Assembly (NCBI GenBank): GCA_028641055.1
Contig: JAPCYS010001868.1
Span: 1-64,000 of the forward strand
DNA: 64,000 nt
DNA from: Alopecurus myosuroides
Lineage: Eukaryota; Streptophyta; Magnoliopsida; Poales; Poaceae
Reading direction: 5' to 3'
The translations under genes and the position numbers were made by a program. This document shows, piece after piece, positions 58,429 through 64,000 of the stretch (position 1 is its first letter; every line of letters starts with the position of its first letter). The notes beneath the pieces are model-generated. The model searched no databases, was not told where the DNA came from, and worked only from the letters and a program-made list of their open reading frames with translations.

Positions 58429-58694
58429 GAGTATAGTTGGAGGTGCATATGTCTTGTGTGGCCATCGATCGATGTGTATGGGTGTTTGTCATGCATGTGC
58501 AGGTGGACCGATCGATTGTCGCGCGTGCGGGCGCGGTGGTGCATGGATGTTTGCCGAAATGTTGATTCACTTCCATTTCGGCAAACTTTTGCACCCCATA
58601 TGTCCTACTTATAGGAGAGGTCATGCCGAATTTTTCCGGCGACTATGCATGCATGTTGTGGTTCTAATTTTCTGCTCTCTATGTGTCTGTGCAG
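58429..58694 (+). promoter_or_regulatory. Leader intron of E4 tnp2 with perfect hairpin
   Basis: Donor-like ACTCG|GTGAGT near 58428 and acceptor TCTGTGCAG|GCAACC near 58694. The arms TTTGCCGAAATG (58550-58561) and CATTTCGGCAAA (58574-58585) are perfect complements with loop TTGATTCACTTC. GGTCATGCCGAATTTTTCC follows at 58619-58637. Confidence 0.85.
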
Positions 58695-58700
58695 GCAACC

Positions 58701-61700
58701 ATGGTACTAGAAATGAGCTCTGCTCGAATCGCTAGATACAAAAAAGACGCGAAGGCGGACATGATTCGGTGCAACAGGCGGCAGATAAGATGCCCGAGTC
58801 GATCATGCAAACTCGTGCGCTGGATTGACCCTGATTCCGGACAATTGGAGGAGCACCTTCTCAGACGCGGTTTCTTTGACGACCGCAACCACGTGGCACC
58901 GCCTCCGGCAGCAAAAGTTGTGCACGAAGAGGAGGGCGAGCGAGGATATGACGGCGAACAAGATCATCATGAAGAAGGATATGTCGGCGGAGAAGATCGA
59001 CATGACGATGAAGGCGAGAACACGGAGACCCCGCTAATTTCGGCCTTGCGGGACTCTCATGTTCAGGATCTGCTGCTTAAGGAGACGAGCAACGACATAG
59101 CTGCAGCTAGGGAGAAAGCCAAACTGGCGCAAATGGAGATAGACGGGGTGACTCCGTTGTTTCCTGGGTGCCGCCCCGAGGATACGCGGTTGCATGTAAC
59201 GCTTGCTGCTCTGAAGATGAAGACGCAAAACAAATGGACCGACTCGAGCTTCAACAAGAACTTGAAATTCTGGCACGATCGCCTTCCCGAGGGGAACACA
59301 TTGCCAAGCAGTATCAACGAGGCTAAGAAAGTCGTGTGCCCTCTTGACCTACCTCACGAAAAATTTCACGCCTGCATCAATGATTGTGTAATTTATCGGG
59401 GGGAGTACAAGGACACAATCACATGTCCGAAGTGCGGCCACGGACGATACAAGTGTGGAACCAACAACAAGTAAATTCCTCGAAAAGTGGTATGGTACTT
59501 TCCTATCACTCCCCGTCTTCAACGGTACTACGTGGACCCTAAGGAAGCAAAGCTCATGCAATGGCACGCAAAAAGGGAGAAGCCGGAAGAAGATCTGGAG
59601 AAGGGCTATATCATGACACATCCTGCAGACGCTGCCCAGTGGGAAGCATTGGACATAGCTTTCCCGAGTTTTGGGGGTGACGCGAGGAACGTCAGGCTGG
59701 GTATGAGCACCGATGGACTCAATCCGTTCGGCAACCAGAGTAGCACACATAGCAGCTGGCCCGTGTTTGTATGGCCTTACAACCTACCCCCGTGGCTGTG
59801 CACCAAGCAAAAGTACATACACTTGAGTATTCTCATCCAGGGGCCAAAACAACCAGGTGTCGACATGCATTTGTATCTCGGGCTGCTGAAAGACGAGTTA
59901 GACACGTTGTGGAAGACGCCACCCCGTACGTGGGACGCGTACACTAGAGATTATTTCCATATGAGAGCCGCGTTGCTGACGACGGTCACAGACTATCCTG
60001 GTTACGCTTATGTATCTGCCCAGGTCGGCCACGGATTCTGCGGCTGCGTGAAGTGCATGGACGGGACCCCGCATCTCCAGCTACCAAGGGATCCTGGGTC
60101 TTCGAAAACCGTGTACCCAGGGGCTCGAAGGTGGCTTCGCCTGGATCACCCATGGAGAAAACGCGGTGAGTTGTTCAATGGTAAAGACGAGCCCGATGGA
60201 GCCCCGCGCACGAGGAGCGGCGAAGAAATCGACGAGCTTCTGAAAAATTGGGACGAGTGCCCTTCGCCGGGAAAGAAACGACCCAAGCCAGAGCCGCTGC
60301 TGGGTGTATGGAAAGCGAGGTCTGTTTTCCACGACTTGGAGTACTGGCCGGTCCTCCATGCGCCTCATAGCCTTGATGTGATGCACATTACGAATAACGT
60401 TACGGAGAGTCTGCTTGGCACTATTTGCAATTCGGAGAAGTCCAAGGATGGGCCGAAAGCAAGATACGATCTAAAACATTTTGGCATTAGGAAAAATCTA
60501 CAGGTCCCCGCCGATAGTGATGATGATGATGATGACGATGAGGATAAGACGGAAGGGACTCAACAAGGGACCAAAAAAGGCTAAGAAGAAACCGTGTGCT
60601 TCCCGCTGCCTGCTTCACATTGAGTCCGCCGAGCTTGAGCAGTTTTTCAGGTGCCTCGTAGAAGTCAGAGTTCCTCACGGATACTCAGGGAGTATAAGAT
60701 ATATCTGGACTTAGCGAAGAAGAGGTTCACCGGGATGAAGTCTCACGATTGTCATGTGCTCATGACGCAGATACTTCCTGTTGCGATCCGAGGGATAATG
60801 GACGAGCATGTCCGTGATACGTTGTTTGGCCTTTGCAACTTTTTCGACGTTATCACCCGGAAATCGATCGGCGTGAGGCAGCTCAAGATGCTACAGGATG
60901 AGATCGTGGTGATACTATGCGAGCTCGAGATTTACTTCCCGCCGGCATTCTGTGATATATGTGTACATCTCCTTCTCCATGTCGTTATGACATCAGGCAT
61001 CTCGGCCCGACGTTTCTGCACTACATGATGCCGATGGAAAGGCAGAATGGTGTCCTGAAAGGATACGTTCGCAATAGGGCCCGTCCAGACGCAAGCATGG
61101 CCAAAGGATTTCTAACCAACGAGTGCATCTCTTTCTGCGACAATTACCTAAGCACCGAAGACGATCAGTTTGTCCACCAGGACGCACCGTGGCAGACTCA
61201 ACGGAGTCGGTCAACGCGAGGGCTGCCGCGACGTCCATGTCGGCATTCAAAAACGACGCGACGACTTTGATAGGGCTCACCGGGTCGTGCTACAACACTT
61301 AAAGTTGATCGAGCCTTTCGTGGAAGAGCACAAAAGCTTAATCAATCAGAATTATATTGAAATGGGCGGGCCGAGGAAGATGGGAGACGTAACCAAAGAG
61401 CACAACTCCGGCTTCACGCGTTGGTTCAAGCAAAGTCAACTGATTGAAGCACGGAGAAAAATGCCTTCTACGGAAGATGAAAAACTCATATACATCTTAT
61501 CACAGGGCCCCGGGCAGAACGTAAGGACCTATCAGGGGTACGACATCTCCGGTTACAGATTCTCCACCGAGGACAAGGACATGAGTAGCGAAAATCAAAA
61601 CTCAGGAGTAACTATGCTATCATATGGCGATGCCGAGACTAATGTGGAAGAAAGACTTTGGAAAGATCGAGAGATATGGGAGCTCAACTACTGCGGAGAG

Positions 61701-62129
61701 ACGGTGGTGCCAATGTTCCGTGTGAGATGGGCCAAGAATGTCAAGAAAGAAGGACGGTATTTCACCACAATGGTTATACCCGATGCTAAATCGAAGAACG
61801 CATCCGCGAAAAATGAGCCATGGGTACTCGCTAGCCAAGTTGACCAATGCTTCTTCATCACCGACCCGTCAAGGCCTAGCCGTGTTGTCGTGAGGAGGGG
61901 CAAGAGGAGAATCATCGGAATGGAAGGAGACGCCAACGAGGAAGACTTCGACAAGAACGGTGATCCGAAGATCGAGGAGGAGTTCGACAAGCACTTCGAC
62001 ATGCCTACTACTGGTAAAGTAAGAAGGAAGACATCCCTACCTACACACGGTTGTCCGTTCACGCGAAGAAATCTCAAGGTGGCCGGTATAAAGTATCCAG
62101 TCGCCAACAAAAAGGGAAAAGGACGCTAA
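58701..62129 (+). pseudogene. E4 tnp2-type transposase, lightly damaged
   Basis: The start ATG at 58701 matches E3 by the shared GCAACC before it. Zinc-knuckle-like CPSRSCK lies near residue 34. The Transposase_21 core (VVCPLDLPH, STDGLNPFGNQ, SLDVMHITNNVTE), DUF4218 (MKSHDCHVLMTQILPVAIRG) and DUF4216 (EIWELNYCGETVVPMF) are all recognisable. A C-terminal tail is longer than in E3. Damage: an in-frame TAA at 59472 (in place of a Lys codon in the relatives), frame changes near 60580, 60690, 60985 and 61170. The three E-elements' tnp2 genes are clearly homologous but much diverged. Confidence 0.87.
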
Positions 62130-62562
62130 TTAAGCTAGATCGGAACAGATCGAGACAAATTAAGAAGATTTTTGTGTGTATCACCGGTAGAAAAAAGGCC
62201 TACAGTCCCGGTTCGCCAGGCCCATTAATCCCGTCCAGGCAACCGGGACTAGCTACGCGCGACTAAAGGCCCCCCCCTATAGTCCCGCTACTTACGGACC
62301 GGAACTAAAGGCCCGTCCACGTGGGCGGGTGGCGGAGCCTGGGGTCGGAGGACATTTAGTCCCGGTTGGCCACATGAACCGGGACTAGATTTATTTCGTA
62401 ATTTTTTTAATTCATTTGGTTTCTAATTATTTTTCTCACCTTTTTTCACTCCCTTTTTTTTCACTCCCTCTCCCTTTTTTTTCACTCCCTTCTTTTTTTC
62501 ACAATTTGTATTATTTGCTTTGCTTAGTGTCTAACTAAGATTATCCCTAGTCAAATTACTTA

Positions 62563-62690
62563 CTCATGGTCATACTTCCCGCTCGGTCACCCATCCTCCC
62601 ACTACTCTAGCACTAGCACGCTTAACTTCCGAGTTCCATCCCGTCCCGAATCCAAGTGTTTCTCACGCATGTATGTGATAGTAGTATCAT
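62563..62690 (-). pseudogene. 5S rRNA-derived segment, uninterrupted, in E5
   Basis: On the minus strand, 'gggatggaactcggaagtta' then 'agcgtgct', 'agagtagtgggaggatgggt' then 'gacc', and 'gggaagt' follow plant 5S rRNA in order and spacing over about 90 nt. The A-box-like and C-box-like parts are the best kept. This also gives the empty site for E2 at 62607-62609. Confidence 0.88.
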
Positions 62691-62814
62691 ATCAATCTTA
62701 TTAACATGTTAGTCGAAGCCACATTTCTTAATTGTTTGAATTGCAAATAAATCTTTTAATAAACAAAAGTAATGATGTAATTAATAATTTTGAATAAATA
62801 AATAAACATTAACT

Positions 62815-63240
62815 TTTAATTTGTATTATTTCTAAAAATACAAATAATATATCCAAAAATTGAGAAAAATAGAACTAATTCATTTTAAAATCTTAAAATT
62901 ACAAATAATATATCAAAAATGAAGAACAATAATACTAATTAATTTTAAAATCTTAAAATACAAATAGTATATCAAAAATTAAGAACAATAATACAAATTC
63001 ATTTTAAAATCTTAAAAATACAAATAATATATCAAAAAATGAAGAAAAATAATACTAATTCATTTTAAAATCTTAAAATGAAAAAATATATAAAAAATTA
63101 AGAACAATAATACAAACAATATTAATTACATGCATAGAGTCGATCACACATAACACAAACATAGAGTCGATCACATTTCATAATTAACATATATATATAG
63201 AGTCGATCACAAAAGTTATCCATTACATATATATATACTA
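62815..63240. repeat. AT-rich tandem repeats of E5
   Basis: Units with 'aatcttaaaatacaaat' and 'ttcattttaaaatctta' repeat about five times, then 'agagtcgatcaca' units at 63135-63215. They are counterparts of 4985-5370 in E1. Confidence 0.8.
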
Positions 63241-63288
63241 CTAATTATAGATAACCATTACATGCGCAATATCGAACGCATACATCAT

Positions 63289-64000
63289 CTATGGCCCCGC
63301 CGAGTAGATGCGGAACAACTCGTACGCAACATATGCATCTACGGCCGCATACTTGAGGTTCGTCATGCGCAATGGGGTCTCCTCCCAATAGTTGTGATTC
63401 TGCCGGGGGAAATCAGTCTTCATCCGGTGATAGCAGGGGTCGATTAAGTAGCTTGCCATGACAGCCATCCCGGTCTTTGGCCCGGTGAACTGGATAAGAT
63501 TCTGAAGATCAATATAGTGATCTTCAGGTATCACAACACCGATGCGCGCCAACTTCACGCGGTCTTGCGTGATGTCAACGCTGCAAAAGTCGAACCCATT
63601 GTAGACAAGAAAATCAACAAGGTCCGGGCAATGCCTTGAGCTACTGTAACAACAAAAATAGGCTATGTGTTAGATTAGTTGCAGCACATATGATCTTCAC
63701 ATGCAACCAAAAAACCCGAAATGCATGCATGCAAGATTTGTACGTGGACGTGTGCTAGCTTCTACGTACCTTGACCATTGGAAGACCAACACCGTCTCCT
63801 TGAACGAAATCTGGATGACGGCAACATCCTGCTGATTCGCCGTGTACTCCAGATCGAGCCCAAAGAACCGGTGTTCTTCGGGAGCTGCCCAATACAGATC
63901 GGCCAAACGACCTAGAGCTTCAGGCAGCCGCGCGCAACTGTTGCTGAAGAGCACGTCCAAATCCTTGCCGCATGGTGTCTTCCCATCGTATTCCGTCCAT
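63289..64000 (-). CDS. WRN-type 3'-5' exonuclease domain gene in E5 (start just outside window)
   Basis: Exon 1 runs from the window end to about 63774 (donor AAG|GTACGT); exon 2 from about 63646 (acceptor TGTTACAG|) to the TAG at 63289. Both exons are open in the right frame, unlike the E1 copy. Exo I FFGLDLEY, a middle part VDITQDRVKLARIG and Exo III YAAVDAYVAYELF give the Asp, Glu, Asp and Tyr expected of a DEDDy nuclease. Length would be about 200 residues, roughly one exonuclease domain with nothing added. By comparison with E1 the ATG lies about 8 nt beyond the window (MAEW...). Whether it is expressed or active is unknown. Confidence 0.75.

Larger units (their letters stand above)
57815..64000 (+). 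mobile_element. CACTA transposon E4 (5' part; interrupted by E5; right end outside)
   Basis: The left end CACTACTAGGGAATTGCCAT starts at 57815. It is followed by its own subterminal repeat family, a leader intron with the conserved hairpin, and tnp2 (58701-62129). At 62182 it is interrupted by E5, so any second gene and the right end lie beyond the window. The TSD cannot be checked; the left trinucleotide is TTT. Confidence 0.85.
62182..64000 (-). mobile_element. CACTA transposon E5, inverted sister of E1 (cut by window end)
   Basis: The end CACCGGTAGAAAAAAGGCC starts at 62182 and matches the right end of E1. The order of features is that of E1 reversed: CCCGGTT subterminal repeats (62202-62395), CTTTTTTTCACTCC tract (62437-62505), 5S-like segment, AT-rich repeats and the exonuclease gene. 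It lacks the E2 insertion. It lies within E4, about 50 bp after tnp2. Confidence 0.9.

Overview
This is a transposon-dense stretch of a large plant genome, almost certainly a pooid grass (wheat, barley, oat or ryegrass relatives). The reasons are several En/Spm-type (CACTA) transposons nested in one another, an LTR fragment with the grass-type TGATACGTCTCC start, L1-type LINE pieces, a Stowaway remnant, and no intact ordinary host gene. Everything coding that I can name sits in, or was captured by, a mobile element, and most of it is broken by stops or frameshifts. Species cannot be fixed from sequence alone.

Layout. 1-1300: inner part of a CACTA-like element with an AP2/ERF-type pseudogene. 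1957-3300: LTR fragment followed by an inverted second piece of the same LTR. 3779-17328: CACTA element E1 (TSD TCA), a small element of about 2.2 kb carrying a captured WRN-type 3'-5' exonuclease pseudogene and a 5S-rRNA-derived segment. It is split by the larger CACTA element E2 (5582-16905, TSD TAG), which carries a tnp2-type transposase and a second gene, both on the minus strand. 17885-28316: LINE-derived chimeric repeat, interrupted by a complete minus-strand LTR retrotransposon without protein genes (18604-26573, TSD ACTAA), then a LINE reverse-transcriptase remnant. 28557-40904: complete CACTA element E3 (TSD TAA) with tnp2, a second gene with an Ulp1-like domain, a 276-bp tandem repeat and a small RNase H1-N-type gene. 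40908-43980: Stowaway remnant, initiator-tRNA-Met pseudogene, LINE fragment. 43982-57406: tandem LTR-internal-LTR-internal-LTR array (TSD GTGCA). 57815 to window end: CACTA element E4 with tnp2, interrupted at 62182 by E5, an inverted sister of E1 whose exonuclease gene is open as far as the window shows.

How parts work together. In E2 and E3 the order is the same: terminal repeat array, tnp2 (probable catalytic transposase), a further internal repeat array, then a second gene starting MAHNDEAGG (Transposase_24-like, DUF8039-like and Ulp1-like regions). Every visible protein start of these genes is preceded by a leader intron holding the same block of about 100 nt: a GCCGAAATG/CATTTCGGC hairpin with a 12-nt loop, then GGTCATGCCGAA. 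This block, the apparently non-catalytic Ulp1-like domain, the 5S-derived piece in E1/E5, the tRNA-like boxes inside the LTRs and the three-LTR array are the observations most worth following up.
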